A stretch of DNA of 64,000 nt. It comes from Tateyamaria sp947503385 (lineage in GTDB: Bacteria > Pseudomonadota > Alphaproteobacteria > Rhodobacterales > Rhodobacteraceae). Positions within the stretch are counted from its first letter, which is position 1; every line of letters begins with the position of its first letter. A model generated the notes under the pieces. It saw only the letters and a list, made by a program, of their open reading frames with translations, did no database searches and was not told the DNA's origin. The stretch covers positions 310,001 through 374,000 of the forward strand of contig NZ_JBNFZM010000005.1 in the NCBI RefSeq assembly GCF_051195235.1, in the 5' to 3' direction. Both the position numbers and the translations under genes were made by a program. Positions 41,294 to 50,683 of this stretch are shown here, piece after piece.

Positions 41294-41977
41294 TCAGGCC
41301 GCGCCGAACATATCCGCAAAGGCCTGCGTGCCTTTCTGCGTCACACGCACCACCCGTTGGCCGGGCACCCGCACCATCCAGCCATCTTCTTCCATCCGGC
41401 CCAGCATTGCGCGCCCCAAGGCACCGGCCAGATGACTGCGCCGTTCGCTCCAATCGAGGCAGGACCGGCACAGCGGCGCGCGTGATTGCGCCAAACCGGC
41501 CACATCTATGCCAAAGCCGCGCGCAAATTCCGCCCCGCTGCCGGTCAGCGTCACGTCCTCCGCGTCCTCGGCCAGCAATCCCCGCGCAACCATGCTGCGG
41601 AACATCTGTACGCCCATGCGCCCGGCAAGGTGGTTGTAGCACACCCGCGCCTCGCGCATCTGTGCATCCCGCGGTCCCGTACGCACCCGTTTAAGGCCGC
41701 GCCCCTCGGCCAGCCCCATCAGCGCCTCCAGCACCGCCGCCACATCTGCATCCGCCAGTTGGAAATATTTGTGCCGCCCCTCTTTGCGCGGGCGGATCAG
41801 TTCGGCCTCGGTCAGCTTGGACAAATGGCCGCTTGCCGTGGGCAGCGCCACGCCTGCCCCTTCGGCCAGTTCCGACGCGGTCAGCGCCCGCCCGTCCATC
41901 AGGGCCGTCAGGATATTGGCACGCGCCGGATCACCGATCAGCGACGCGATATGCGAGATGTCTGGACCTTCTTTCAT
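41294..41977 (-). CDS. ArsR-family winged-helix regulator
   Basis: 227-residue regulator. An ArsR-type winged helix (about 5 to 85) contains LIGDPARANILTALMDGRALTASELA and the recognition helix LPTASGHLSKLTEA with the wing IRPRKEGRHKYFQL. The C-terminal 140 residues carry a cluster VCYNHLAGRMGVQM and LCRSCLDWSERRSHLAG, with Cys and His that could bind metal or be redox active. It is divergent from the NIPSNAP/ABM genes and upstream of the tct operon, either of which it could regulate. Confidence 0.85.
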   Translation of the reverse strand: MKEGPDISHIASLIGDPARANILTALMDGRALTASELAEGAGVALPTASGHLSKLTEAELIRPRKEGRHKYFQLADADVAAVLEALMGLAEGRGLKRVRTGPRDAQMREARVCYNHLAGRMGVQMFRSMVARGLLAEDAEDVTLTGSGAEFARGFGIDVAGLAQSRAPLCRSCLDWSERRSHLAGALGRAMLGRMEEDGWMVRVPGQRVVRVTQKGTQAFADMFGAA

Positions 41978-42047
41978 AGTTTGATCGTAGCCGAAGCGTT
42001 CGCGCCCGTCAAAGTGCTAACCGGTGTCCAGCACGAAAGGACACACC

Positions 42048-42365
42048 ATGCTGACTTGCATCATCCAGTACCAGATCGACCCCACCAAACGCGCGGCCTT
42101 TGCCGAATACGGACAGCGCTGGGGCACGGCAATCCCGCGATGCGGTGCCGACCTCGTGGGGTATTTCGCCCCGCATGAAGGGTCCTCCACGCTGGCCTAC
42201 GGCATCTACCATATCCAAAGCCTCGCCGCCTACGAGGCCTACCGCGCCCGCTTGGCCGCAGACCCCCTCGGACGCGAGAACTACTTGTTTGCGCAATCAG
42301 AGAAATTCATTCTCAAGGAAGACCGGACATGGCTCCGGTCCGTCACAACCGGAGGCACCCCATGA
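42048..42365 (+). CDS. NIPSNAP-family protein
   Basis: 105-residue dimeric alpha+beta barrel (ferredoxin-like) protein of the NIPSNAP family: TCIIQYQIDPTKRAAFAEYGQRW and YGIYHIQSLAAYEAYRARLAADPLG. Role unknown; related folds act as small monooxygenases. The stop overlaps the ABM gene start (ATGA), so they are cotranscribed, divergent from the ArsR regulator. Confidence 0.85.
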   Translation: MLTCIIQYQIDPTKRAAFAEYGQRWGTAIPRCGADLVGYFAPHEGSSTLAYGIYHIQSLAAYEAYRARLAADPLGRENYLFAQSEKFILKEDRTWLRSVTTGGTP

Positions 42366-42709
42366 TCGCCGTTATTTTCGAGGTTTGGCCCAAGGACGGC
42401 CACCGCGACCCCTATTTGCGGCGCGCCGCAGCGCTCAAGGCGCATCTTGCCGACATCCCCGGCTTTATCTCCGTCGAACGGTTCGAAAGCCTCGCAGAGC
42501 CGGGCAAACTTCTGTCGCTGTCGTTCTGGGAGGACGAGGCCGCGCTGGAACATTGGCGCAAACTGCCCGAACACCGCGATGCGCAGACCGCAGGCCGCGG
42601 GGTGCATTTCGACGACTACCGCCTGCGCGTGGCAGGCGTGATCCGCGACTACGGCATGACCCAGCGCGCCGAGGCCCCCGCCGACAGCCGCGCGCTGCAC
42701 GATGGCTGA
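42362..42709 (+). CDS. Antibiotic biosynthesis monooxygenase (ABM) family protein
   Basis: 115-residue ABM-fold protein: AVIFEVWPKDGHRDPYLRRAA, GFISVERFESLAEPGKLLSLSFWEDEAALEHWR and a following VHFDDYRLRVAGVIRDYG. ABM proteins include heme-degrading and quinol monooxygenases, but many are uncharacterised. Translationally coupled to the NIPSNAP gene. Confidence 0.85.
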   Translation: MIAVIFEVWPKDGHRDPYLRRAAALKAHLADIPGFISVERFESLAEPGKLLSLSFWEDEAALEHWRKLPEHRDAQTAGRGVHFDDYRLRVAGVIRDYGMTQRAEAPADSRALHDG

Positions 42710-42875
42710 GCGGCCGGGATGGGATTTGCGGCGCGTCTGCGCGTGGCCGGAACGGGCCAAAGTCTTAACACAAGGTAAAGCCGCCTCTGTAACCCCTTGA
42801 TTTTTCGTGCGCGCACTGGTGTCCCACGCTGGGACACCCATGGACAACGTCCATTCTTTCCGCGAGGGTCCGCCC

Positions 42876-43793
42876 ATGACCACCACCCCCCAAATCACCG
42901 CCGCAAGCTGGCTTATGGTGGCCACGCTGGGCCTGACATGGGGTGGCACTTTCCTCGTGACCGAACTGGCCCTCGAAGGGCTCAGCCCGTTCTGGCTGGC
43001 AGCCGGTCGGATCGTTTTTGCCGCCGTCCTGATGGTGGCGATCTGGGCCGCGATGGGCCTGCGCCTTTTCATCACAATGCCCACACGCAGGCACCTGACG
43101 GCGCTGGCCACGATCGGCGCGCTCAGCTCGGCTGTGCCGTTTATTCTGCTCGCCTGGGGCCAGCAATTCGTGACCTCCGGCTTTGCTGGCGTCTCTATGG
43201 CCTCGGTCGCCCTGATCGTGCTGCCGCTGGCCCATTTTCTTGTGCCCGGAGAGCGCCTCACATGGCGCAAAACGCTGGGGTTCCTGATCGGCTTTGCCGG
43301 GGTCTGCGTGCTGCTGGGCGGTCAGGCGTTCGAGGCGACAGGGACCACGATGGAACCCTTTGGTCGCGCCGCCTGCATCGGGGCGGCCTGCTGCTACGGC
43401 GTGTCCTCGATCCTGATGCGCCGCTTGCCCGCCATTGACCCCATCGGGCTGGCCACCATGCTGTTGCTGATCGCCGCCGCCATCGTGCTGCCCGCCGCGT
43501 GGATCGTCGAAGGCCCGCCGCCCCTGCCCGACACGCGCACCCTGATCATCCTTGCCTTTCTTGGCCTGATCCCGACGGCTGCCGCGAATTTCCTGCGGGT
43601 TCTGGTGATCCGCAGCGCAGGCCCGGTGTTTATGTCCCTGACCAATTATCAAGTGCCGGTCTGGTCCGTCGTGCTCGGCGCGCTGGTGCTGTCGGAGCCG
43701 CTGCCCGGCTCGCTCCTCTGGGCGCTGGTGCTGATCCTATCCGGCGTTGGCCTCAGCCAATACGGCGCGTTCCGCCGCCTGTTCAGCCGCTAG
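42876..43793 (+). CDS. EamA/DMT-superfamily membrane exporter
   Basis: 305-residue inner-membrane protein with ten predicted helices in two EamA repeats (about 10-140 and 155-300). The first repeat starts LTWGGTFLVTELAL and the second CIGAACCYGVSSILMRRL, as in drug/metabolite transporters. Substrate unknown. The start at 42876 has GAGGG upstream; in-frame ATG at 42840 would add 12 residues. Confidence 0.87.
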   Translation: MTTTPQITAASWLMVATLGLTWGGTFLVTELALEGLSPFWLAAGRIVFAAVLMVAIWAAMGLRLFITMPTRRHLTALATIGALSSAVPFILLAWGQQFVTSGFAGVSMASVALIVLPLAHFLVPGERLTWRKTLGFLIGFAGVCVLLGGQAFEATGTTMEPFGRAACIGAACCYGVSSILMRRLPAIDPIGLATMLLLIAAAIVLPAAWIVEGPPPLPDTRTLIILAFLGLIPTAAANFLRVLVIRSAGPVFMSLTNYQVPVWSVVLGALVLSEPLPGSLLWALVLILSGVGLSQYGAFRRLFSR

Positions 43794-45136
43794 ACCGACA
43801 CGGCATCCTGCACCGCCTGCACCACGTGATCGACGCTTGCCTCAAGCACGGCGGCATCCTCGCTTTCCGCCATCACGCGGATCAGCGGCTCGGTCCCCGA
43901 TTTACGGATCAAGAGCCGCCCATTGCCGTCCAACTGCCCCTCCGCCTCTGCAATCGCGGATTTGACGCTGTCCAAGTCCAGCGGGGCCTGCCCTGCGGAA
44001 AAACGGACATTCTTGAGCAATTGCGGCACCGGGTCAAAGACATGCAGCACCTCGCTCGCGCGCTTGCCGGTCTGCACCAGTTCCGCCAGAAACTGCAAAC
44101 CCGCCAGCAGGCCGTCGCCGGTGGTGGCATAGTCAGTCATCACGATATGCCCCGACTGCTCTCCGCCCAGATTGAAGCCGCCCGTGCGCATCCGCTCCAC
44201 CACGTATCGGTCCCCGACAGAAGTCCGTTCAAGGCTCAATCCGCGCTCCTGAAGAAACCGCTCAAGCCCGAGGTTCGACATGACCGTCGCCACCAAGGCG
44301 TCGCCCTTCAGGCGGCCTTCCTCGGCCCAGCGGGCGGCCATCAGGCCCATGAACTGATCGCCATTGCCGACATTGCCGTTCTCATCCAGCAAGATAACGC
44401 GATCCGCGTCGCCATCAAGGCAAATGCCCACATCGGCCCCATGCGCCACCACGGCTTCAGCGGCGGTCTGGGGGTGTGTCGACCCGCAGCCCTGGTTGAT
44501 GTTGTGCCCGTTCGGGGCCACGCCAACCGGGATCACGGTTGCGCCCAGTTCCCACAGCGCCTCGGGTGCCACGCGGTAGGCCGCGCCGTTGGCGCAATCC
44601 ACAACCACCTTGAGGCCATCAAGGCGCATGGCCCGCGGAAAAGACGATTTCACCCGCTCGATATACCGAAAACGGCCATCATCAATTCGCTTGGCCCGCC
44701 CAATCTCGCGCGATGGCACAGGGTCCACCCCGTCCGCGACAAGCCGCTCAATCTCGGCCTCTGCCGCGTCGCTGAGCTTGAAGCCATCAGGCCCAAAGAA
44801 CTTGATCCCATTGTCTTCGGCCGGGTTGTGGCTGGCAGAGATCATGACGCCCAGATCGGCACGCATCGACCGCGTCAACAGACCCACGGCAGGTGTCGGC
44901 ACAGGTCCCAGCAACAGCACGTTCATACCGGTGCTGGTCAATCCCGCCGTCAACGCGTTCTCAAACATGTAACCGGACAGGCGCGTGTCCTTGCCGATCA
45001 CCACCCGGTGCACGCTGTCGCCATCGCGCCGAAAGTACCGCCCGACCGCTGCACCGATGCGCAGGGCCATCTCCACCGTCATCGGGGCGATATTGGCTAT
45101 GCCACGTACCCCATCGGTCCCAAAGAGCTTTGTCAT
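43790..45136 (-). CDS. glmM: Phosphoglucosamine mutase
   Basis: 448-residue enzyme converting glucosamine-6-phosphate to glucosamine-1-phosphate for UDP-GlcNAc, peptidoglycan and LPS. It shows the start KLFGTDGVRGIAN, the phosphoserine loop VMISASHNPAEDNGIKFFG (Ser near 100), the metal-binding CLDGDADRVILLDE and the C-terminal phosphate-binding RKSGTEPLIRVMAE. It overlaps folP by 4 nt (ATGA), a common alphaproteobacterial pairing. Confidence 0.96.
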   Translation of the reverse strand: MTKLFGTDGVRGIANIAPMTVEMALRIGAAVGRYFRRDGDSVHRVVIGKDTRLSGYMFENALTAGLTSTGMNVLLLGPVPTPAVGLLTRSMRADLGVMISASHNPAEDNGIKFFGPDGFKLSDAAEAEIERLVADGVDPVPSREIGRAKRIDDGRFRYIERVKSSFPRAMRLDGLKVVVDCANGAAYRVAPEALWELGATVIPVGVAPNGHNINQGCGSTHPQTAAEAVVAHGADVGICLDGDADRVILLDENGNVGNGDQFMGLMAARWAEEGRLKGDALVATVMSNLGLERFLQERGLSLERTSVGDRYVVERMRTGGFNLGGEQSGHIVMTDYATTGDGLLAGLQFLAELVQTGKRASEVLHVFDPVPQLLKNVRFSAGQAPLDLDSVKSAIAEAEGQLDGNGRLLIRKSGTEPLIRVMAESEDAAVLEASVDHVVQAVQDAVSV

Positions 45137-46116
45137 GTTTCGGGACTTGCCACAGACGCCCGCCAAAGCGCAATGGCCTGCGCGTGCTCGGCGACATCGT
45201 GCACGCGCAACATCTGCACCCCTTGCGCCAACGCCGCCAGCGCCACACCCACAGACCCCGGCGCCCGGTCCTGCGCACGCGGCGCATGACCCAGCGTGCC
45301 GATAAACCGCTTGCGCGACGCGCCCAGCAACACAGGCACACCCAGCCCGTGAAACAGGCTGATCCGGTTCAAGAGCGTCAGGTTGTGATCCAGCGTTTTG
45401 CCAAAGCCGATGCCGGGGTCGGCGATGATGTCTGCGCGGGCAATTCCTGCGGCCTCCAACGCGGCGATCCGTTCAAGCAGAAAATCATAAACGTCCAGCA
45501 ACACGTTCTGGTAGCTGGGATTTTCCTGCATCGTTTGCGGATCACCTTGCGCGTGCATCACGCACACCGGCACATGACGCGCCGCACAAAGCGGCGCAAG
45601 TGCCGCATCAAAGGTGAAACCCGAAACGTCGTTCACAAGCCGCGCGCCCGCATCCAGCGCGGCCTCCGCCACGGCCGCCTTGCGCGTGTCGACAGAGATG
45701 GGCACCCGGGCATCCGCAGCGCACAGGGCGGCAATCACCGGGGCGGTGCGACGGATTTCTTCGCCTGCCGGAACGGGCGCGGCACCGGGCCGGGTGGATT
45801 CGCCGCCCACGTCGATGATTGTTGCACCTGCGGCGATCATATCCCCGGCATGGGTTACGGCTGCGGACACATCATCATGCCGTCCACCATCGGAAAAGCT
45901 ATCGGGCGTGACATTCAGAATGCCCATGATTTCAGGCACTTCCGCCCCTGCACCAAAGCGGTTCAGGACGCTCTGATCCACGTCGCCCACTGGCAGGATC
46001 TGCGGCGCGTTCTCGCGGGACAGCACTTCGACATGTGTGAACCAGCCAAAGCCAAAGGGGACGGCGTCATCCGGTCGCGCAGGGCCTGCCTGCATCAACG
46101 GGCGAACGTAGCGCAT
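45133..46116 (-). CDS. folP: Dihydropteroate synthase
   Basis: 327-residue TIM-barrel enzyme joining dihydropterin pyrophosphate with p-aminobenzoate. Motifs: IMGILNVTPDSFSDGG (about 64-79), IIDVGGESTRPGA, NDVSGF and the phosphate-binding GASRKRFIGTLG. The N-terminal 60 residues are an extension typical of Rhodobacteraceae. The ATG at 46116 overlaps the folB stop (TGATG), so a GTG three bases upstream is unlikely. Confidence 0.95.
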   Translation of the reverse strand: MRYVRPLMQAGPARPDDAVPFGFGWFTHVEVLSRENAPQILPVGDVDQSVLNRFGAGAEVPEIMGILNVTPDSFSDGGRHDDVSAAVTHAGDMIAAGATIIDVGGESTRPGAAPVPAGEEIRRTAPVIAALCAADARVPISVDTRKAAVAEAALDAGARLVNDVSGFTFDAALAPLCAARHVPVCVMHAQGDPQTMQENPSYQNVLLDVYDFLLERIAALEAAGIARADIIADPGIGFGKTLDHNLTLLNRISLFHGLGVPVLLGASRKRFIGTLGHAPRAQDRAPGSVGVALAALAQGVQMLRVHDVAEHAQAIALWRASVASPET

Positions 46117-47045
46117 CACATCCGAACTTGGTCGACCGGCATGTGACGCAGCGCCACCGGAGCCTCAACCGGGCCGTCATCGCCGATCACCAACATCTCA
46201 CGCGCATCGAACGTGGCGGCAAACCACGACGCCAGCGCCACCGCATCCGCACCTTTGGCAGAGGGGCCATCGACGGCATCAAGGACCACCTTTGACGGAG
46301 CCCACACACAAATCTGGCCGTTGCGCATGGCCCAATCCAATTCGGTTCGCGTGTCCACCACCTTGCAGCGCCCGTCCCGTGCGGCCAGCACCCATGCGTT
46401 TTGCTCAATCGCCAGCAGGTCGATGCGGCGCTGCGCAAGCGGATGACTTGCCTGTGGCGCATCCGTGTCATCCGGACCCACGCAGAAAATCAGGGGACGG
46501 CCCATCGCCTCTAACTGGTCAATCCAGCCGTTCAGGTTGGGCGACGCAATGGCTGCGTTCGACAAGAAGACCAGTTCGGGATGCGGCGTGTCCTCTTCCA
46601 GCGTCTCTGTGGACACGAGACCGGCGGCAACACGCGCCCGCACAATCTCGACCCCCAGCGCGCCGGGACCTCGGTCCAGCTTTTCGATGCGGACAAAGAC
46701 GCGCATGGCCTGCGGTTCAAGCAGGATGCGATCCGCCACGCGTTCCGCCAGAGTTTCCAGCAGGTTCAAACGCTCTTCCGCCAGTGCAAAGCTGATCGCC
46801 TCAGTCACCTTGTCGTAGCTTAGGATGCGGTCCACATCATCGTCCAGCGCATCGGCCAGCGGGCGCACCTCGACCACAATGTTGAAACAGATGCGCTGCG
46901 TGACGCCGCGTTCCGCCTGAAACGCGCCGATTTCAACCTCGACCACGTGATCACGGACCGAAATCCGGTCAAGCGGTGTGTCGGACGCCGTGGCCGCCGA
47001 CCGTTCAGAGGGGTGGGAGAAGGCGAGGTGGATTTCAGAGGGCAT
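46116..47045 (-). CDS. folB: Dihydroneopterin aldolase with extra C-terminal domain
   Basis: 309-residue protein. Residues about 25 to 145 are FolB (DRISVRDHVVEVEIGAFQAERG, SYDKVTEAISFALAE, LLETLAERVADRIL), which cleaves dihydroneopterin in folate synthesis. The remaining 160 residues (from about ELVFLSNAAIASPNLNGWID) form an additional domain of unknown function, twice the normal FolB length. Similar long FolB proteins occur, as I recall, in Rhodobacteraceae. It is first in the folB-folP-glmM operon. Confidence 0.9.
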   Translation of the reverse strand: MPSEIHLAFSHPSERSAATASDTPLDRISVRDHVVEVEIGAFQAERGVTQRICFNIVVEVRPLADALDDDVDRILSYDKVTEAISFALAEERLNLLETLAERVADRILLEPQAMRVFVRIEKLDRGPGALGVEIVRARVAAGLVSTETLEEDTPHPELVFLSNAAIASPNLNGWIDQLEAMGRPLIFCVGPDDTDAPQASHPLAQRRIDLLAIEQNAWVLAARDGRCKVVDTRTELDWAMRNGQICVWAPSKVVLDAVDGPSAKGADAVALASWFAATFDAREMLVIGDDGPVEAPVALRHMPVDQVRM

Positions 47046-47145
47046 CGGCGCAGTCCAAAGCTTGGTTCCGCGTCCTTCTACCGTCCGGACGCATCACGCA
47101 ACAGGGCCAAACGCGGCCCCGCAGACGCCGATTGCGGCATTGCGC

Positions 47146-47796
47146 CTAGTTGTTGGATGCCGTGCGGAACGTGTGACGATAGAACCGGTGCACGCCGATC
47201 GACGCCGTGTGGGTGTAGACCCTGCTCCAGCGTGGACGCACGGCGGTGGTGTGATAATGGGTGGCCCCTTCGGTCAGTTCCGGCGCGCGGCCGTCCAGCA
47301 CGGCGCGGGCAATCTTTGACACCCTGTCCCATGCGCGCGGTTCGCTGATCCGTTCGGGATAGCCATCGCAGGTATAGGTGAACTGGCACTGGTACTTGCG
47401 CCCGGTGCCCTGATTGATCACGCCGCAGACATTGCCGGGAAAGCGCGCGCTTTTGACCCGGTTCATGATGACCTCGGCCACGGCAAACTGCCCTTTGACC
47501 GTTTCACCGCGGGCTTCAAAATAAAGTGCTTCGCTCAGGCAACGCCAATGGGCATTGCCGGACGCCTTGGGCTGCGCGTCGACCCAACTGCGCGACAGTT
47601 GCACAGGGCCATCGGCTGCAACGGCGGGTTCGGTCAGCATGGATTGCAATCGGTCAAGGGGGACAGCCCGCAAGCCCCGCTCTTCTACGGCGCGCAAGGT
47701 GTCGCCTGTCGGCTTTGACGTCTCCGCCAGTGCAGTGGTCACAGAAGCCACAACCCACGCCGCAATAAAACCGGCACTCACAAAAATTCCACGCAT
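47146..47796 (-). CDS. SleB-type cell wall hydrolase
   Basis: 216-residue secreted protein. A signal peptide (about 1-24, ending TTALA) is followed by a linker and a hydrolase_2 (SleB/CwlJ) domain at about 82 to 210: CLSEALYFEARGETVKGQ with the catalytic Glu, VAEVIMNRVKSARFPGNVCGVINQG, CQFTYTCDG and the closing TEGATHYHTTAVRPRW. Predicted lytic transglycosylase of peptidoglycan. It converges on nothing upstream; the gene is likely monocistronic. Confidence 0.9.
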   Translation of the reverse strand: MRGIFVSAGFIAAWVVASVTTALAETSKPTGDTLRAVEERGLRAVPLDRLQSMLTEPAVAADGPVQLSRSWVDAQPKASGNAHWRCLSEALYFEARGETVKGQFAVAEVIMNRVKSARFPGNVCGVINQGTGRKYQCQFTYTCDGYPERISEPRAWDRVSKIARAVLDGRAPELTEGATHYHTTAVRPRWSRVYTHTASIGVHRFYRHTFRTASNN

Positions 47797-47948
47797 CCCA
47801 CGCCCCCAGGCAAGTACAAACCCGGCGGATTTAGTTAAAAAAAACGCGGACGTCCAGTTTTTGGGCTGCGGTGGCGCTGCATAGCCGGTTTGCACAACCG
47901 AGGGCTGCATGGCGCAGACCGCATATCCGGTGCGACACCGCGCCCGCG

Positions 47949-50486
47949 CTACCCGATCTTGTGGGATATGGCCAATTGTGCGGCAGCTAGCCGCGCCACG
48001 GGGACTCGGAAAGGAGAACAGGACACATAGTCGAACCCGGCCTGCCTGCAAAAGGCAATTGATTCGGGGTTGCCGCCGTGCTCGCCACAGATCGACAGGG
48101 TCAGGTCGGGCTGCGCGGCGCGCCCCCGTGCAGAGCCCAGTTGCAACAGCTCCCCCACCCCTTCGACATCCAGCGAATGAAACGGATCTTCGGCAAAGAC
48201 TTCTTGGCGCACGTAATCCGACATGAACCGGCCCGCGTCGTCCCGGCTGAGCCCATAGGTCATCTGGGTCAGGTCGTTGGTGCCAAAACTGAGAAAGCTG
48301 CAATGCTGCGCGATCTCACCCGCGCGCAAGGCGGCGCGCGGCGTTTCGACCATCACGCCGAGGCGATAGTCGAATTTGACATGCTGTTCGGTGGCCACTG
48401 CCGCTGCCACGCCGTCAATGCGGCTGCGCACCAATTCGACCTCGCGTTTCGCGCTGACCAACGGGATCATGATCTCGGGCACGACCGGGTCGCTTTCTCG
48501 GCTGGCCTCGACGGTCGCCTCGAAGATCGCGCGGGCCTGCATATCGTAAATCTCGGGCACGGTGATCCCCATCCGCACACCCCGCATCCCCAGCATGGGA
48601 TTGTACTCTGCCATCTCTTCGATCCGGCGGGTCACATCCGACAAGGGCAGATCAAGCGCATCCGCCAGCTCGCGCTGGCCATTGCGGTCGGTGGGCAGAA
48701 ATTCGTGCAGCGGCGGGTCAAAGAGGCGGATGCAAACCGGCTTGCCCTGCATGATCCGGAACAGCTGGGTAAAGTCATCGCGCTGCATCGGCAGCAGCCG
48801 TTCCAACACCGCGCGCCGGTCGTCGCTGGTTTCGGCAAAAATCATCTCGCGCATGACCGTGAGGCGACCGGGTTCGAAAAACATGTGTTCTGTGCGGCAC
48901 AGACCAATGCCCTGCGCATCGAAATTGCGCGCCGTTTGCGCATCCGCTGGCGTGTCGGCGTTGGCGCGGATGCCGATGTCCCGTTCCGCGTCCGCCCATT
49001 CCATCAGGGCGTTGAACGCATCGTCGAGCGCGGCCTCCTGCATTTCCGGTGCGCCCAGCAGGATCGTACCATTGGTGCCATCCACCGTGATCACGTCCCC
49101 GGCAGAGATCACGCGGCCATCATTCGCGATCAATTTGCCTTTGGACGGCTCAAACCGCATGTCGCTGACACCCACCACACAGGGCAACCCAATGCCTCGC
49201 CCGATCACGGCGGCGTGGCTGGTCACACCGCCCCGTTCGGTGATGACGGCGCTTGCGGCATGCATACCGCGGATGTCTTCGGGGGCGGTTTCCCTGCGCA
49301 CGAGGATGCAATCCTCGCGCCGGGCAGCACTTGCCTGCGCATCAGTCGCCGTGAACACCACCCGCCCGGTGGCGGCCCCGGGGCTGGCGGCGATGCCTGA
49401 TCCGATCACGTCACGCTTGGCATGTCGATCCACCTGCCGGTGCAGCAATTCGTTCAGCGCCCGCGGTTCGACCCGCATCAGCGCCTCTTGCGTGGGGATG
49501 ATACCGTCGCGGGCCAGTTCGACCGCGATGCGCACCGTCGCGCGGGAGGACCGTGCCACACGCACCCCGTCCAGAATGTGTAACTGGCCGTTTTCAATGG
49601 TGAATTCCACCTGCATCTCTTCGCGCAGCTTTTGCCGCATCTGGCGGGCGTGCGCGACGAGTTGCGCAAATGCGTCCGGCACATGTTCCTCAAGCGAGGG
49701 GCCGCGCGGATCGCGGGTGATGTACAGGCTGGCAGCGTCACCCGACAGCGCATCGCGCCCTTGGCTTTGCCGCAAATAACGACCTGTTATCTGAGGCTTA
49801 CCGGTCTTGGATGACACAAGCTGCAACACACCGGACCCGCTTTCGCCGTGCCCCATGCCAAAGGCCATCTGCTGGATCACAAGGCCCAGACCCGCGTCCG
49901 CCGGGGCGCCCTTGGCCTGCCGCAACAGACGGGCAGAGGTGCCCTCCCATGCGCGGGCCATGGACTTGAGCACACCGGTCAGTTGCGCGGCACGGGTGGT
50001 GGGAAAGGGTGTTTCGGTTTCGCTTTCGTAGGCTTCAAGCGCACGATGCAGCGCGTCGGTGCCCTCGCCTTCGATGTCGTCGAACATGTCCGGATCAAGC
50101 CGGTCTACATGGATCGCGTAGCTTTGCACAAAGCGGGAGAAAAGCGCAGTGGCGGCATCGACGCCCAACGTGCCGCACAACGTCTCGAACCGCTGGTCAT
50201 TCATCCCGATATTGAGCACGGCAGACGGCCCACCCCAGTCCGGGTCCTCGGACGAGGGGCGCACGCACAGCAGCGCTTCGGGCGGGAATTGGGTCAGGAT
50301 GGCGTCGATATCGGGAAAATGCCCTTTGGCGATATCGAGCACGGCATCAAAGGACAGGGCCACAGTCGTAGGCACCGGCAGGTCAAGCCGCGCCAGACGT
50401 TGCAGACACTTTGCCCGGCCGCCATGGGTCTTGGCGGTGATAGGCGCGGTGGGCGTCACCAAAGTCGTGTTGGGATTATTCTGCAC
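47949..50486 (-). CDS. ppdK: Pyruvate phosphate dikinase-like protein
   Basis: 845-residue enzyme interconverting pyruvate, ATP and phosphate with PEP, AMP and pyrophosphate. The swivelling phosphohistidine loop is GGVTSHAAVIGRG (near 420) and the PEP/pyruvate domain has GIGLCRTEHMFF, FGTNDLTQMTYG and the proton-donor Cys in SICGEHGGNP (near 800). The N-terminal ATP-grasp domain is shorter and more divergent than in canonical PPDK (about 880-900 residues; the GGKGANLAEM-type start is GGRAKCLQRLA here). The start is GTG at 50486, 8 nt after GGAGGG. Confidence 0.88.
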   Translation of the reverse strand: MQNNPNTTLVTPTAPITAKTHGGRAKCLQRLARLDLPVPTTVALSFDAVLDIAKGHFPDIDAILTQFPPEALLCVRPSSEDPDWGGPSAVLNIGMNDQRFETLCGTLGVDAATALFSRFVQSYAIHVDRLDPDMFDDIEGEGTDALHRALEAYESETETPFPTTRAAQLTGVLKSMARAWEGTSARLLRQAKGAPADAGLGLVIQQMAFGMGHGESGSGVLQLVSSKTGKPQITGRYLRQSQGRDALSGDAASLYITRDPRGPSLEEHVPDAFAQLVAHARQMRQKLREEMQVEFTIENGQLHILDGVRVARSSRATVRIAVELARDGIIPTQEALMRVEPRALNELLHRQVDRHAKRDVIGSGIAASPGAATGRVVFTATDAQASAARREDCILVRRETAPEDIRGMHAASAVITERGGVTSHAAVIGRGIGLPCVVGVSDMRFEPSKGKLIANDGRVISAGDVITVDGTNGTILLGAPEMQEAALDDAFNALMEWADAERDIGIRANADTPADAQTARNFDAQGIGLCRTEHMFFEPGRLTVMREMIFAETSDDRRAVLERLLPMQRDDFTQLFRIMQGKPVCIRLFDPPLHEFLPTDRNGQRELADALDLPLSDVTRRIEEMAEYNPMLGMRGVRMGITVPEIYDMQARAIFEATVEASRESDPVVPEIMIPLVSAKREVELVRSRIDGVAAAVATEQHVKFDYRLGVMVETPRAALRAGEIAQHCSFLSFGTNDLTQMTYGLSRDDAGRFMSDYVRQEVFAEDPFHSLDVEGVGELLQLGSARGRAAQPDLTLSICGEHGGNPESIAFCRQAGFDYVSCSPFRVPVARLAAAQLAISHKIG

Positions 50487-50627
50487 TGCGGCATCCCTCC
50501 TGTTCGGAGCGCAGCATAGACAGTCGGGTTGACCTTACAAGGGGTTACGGCACCGCAGGACGCGGGTGATTTTGCGCGTCGTGAGGCCATGCAGGCAAGC
50601 GGTGCACGGCGCGTTGCAAAGGTCAGA

Positions 50628-50643
50628 GGGGGGCCAGCCCCCC
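50628..50643. terminator. GC hairpin between ppdK and glyS
   Basis: GGGGGG (50628-50633) and CCCCCC (50638-50643) with a 4-nt loop, beside copy 2 of the repeated 3'-end motif; probably ends glyS transcription on the minus strand. Confidence 0.5.
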
Positions 50644-50655
50644 GGCTGCGCCTCC

Positions 50656-50680
50656 CCCCGTGGTATTTTTGGTCAGAAGA
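50656..50680 (+). repeat. Conserved 3'-end motif, copy 2
   Basis: CCCCGTGGTATTTTT followed by GGTCAGAAGA, at the 3' end of glyS; same motif as 11350-11379 and 57084-57110. Confidence 0.6.
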
Positions 50681-50683
50681 AAC

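Noticed and set aside
48078..49400. Long plus-strand frame opposite ppdK
   Set aside because: Antisense shadow; no ribosome-binding site, and the minus strand carries all PPDK motifs.
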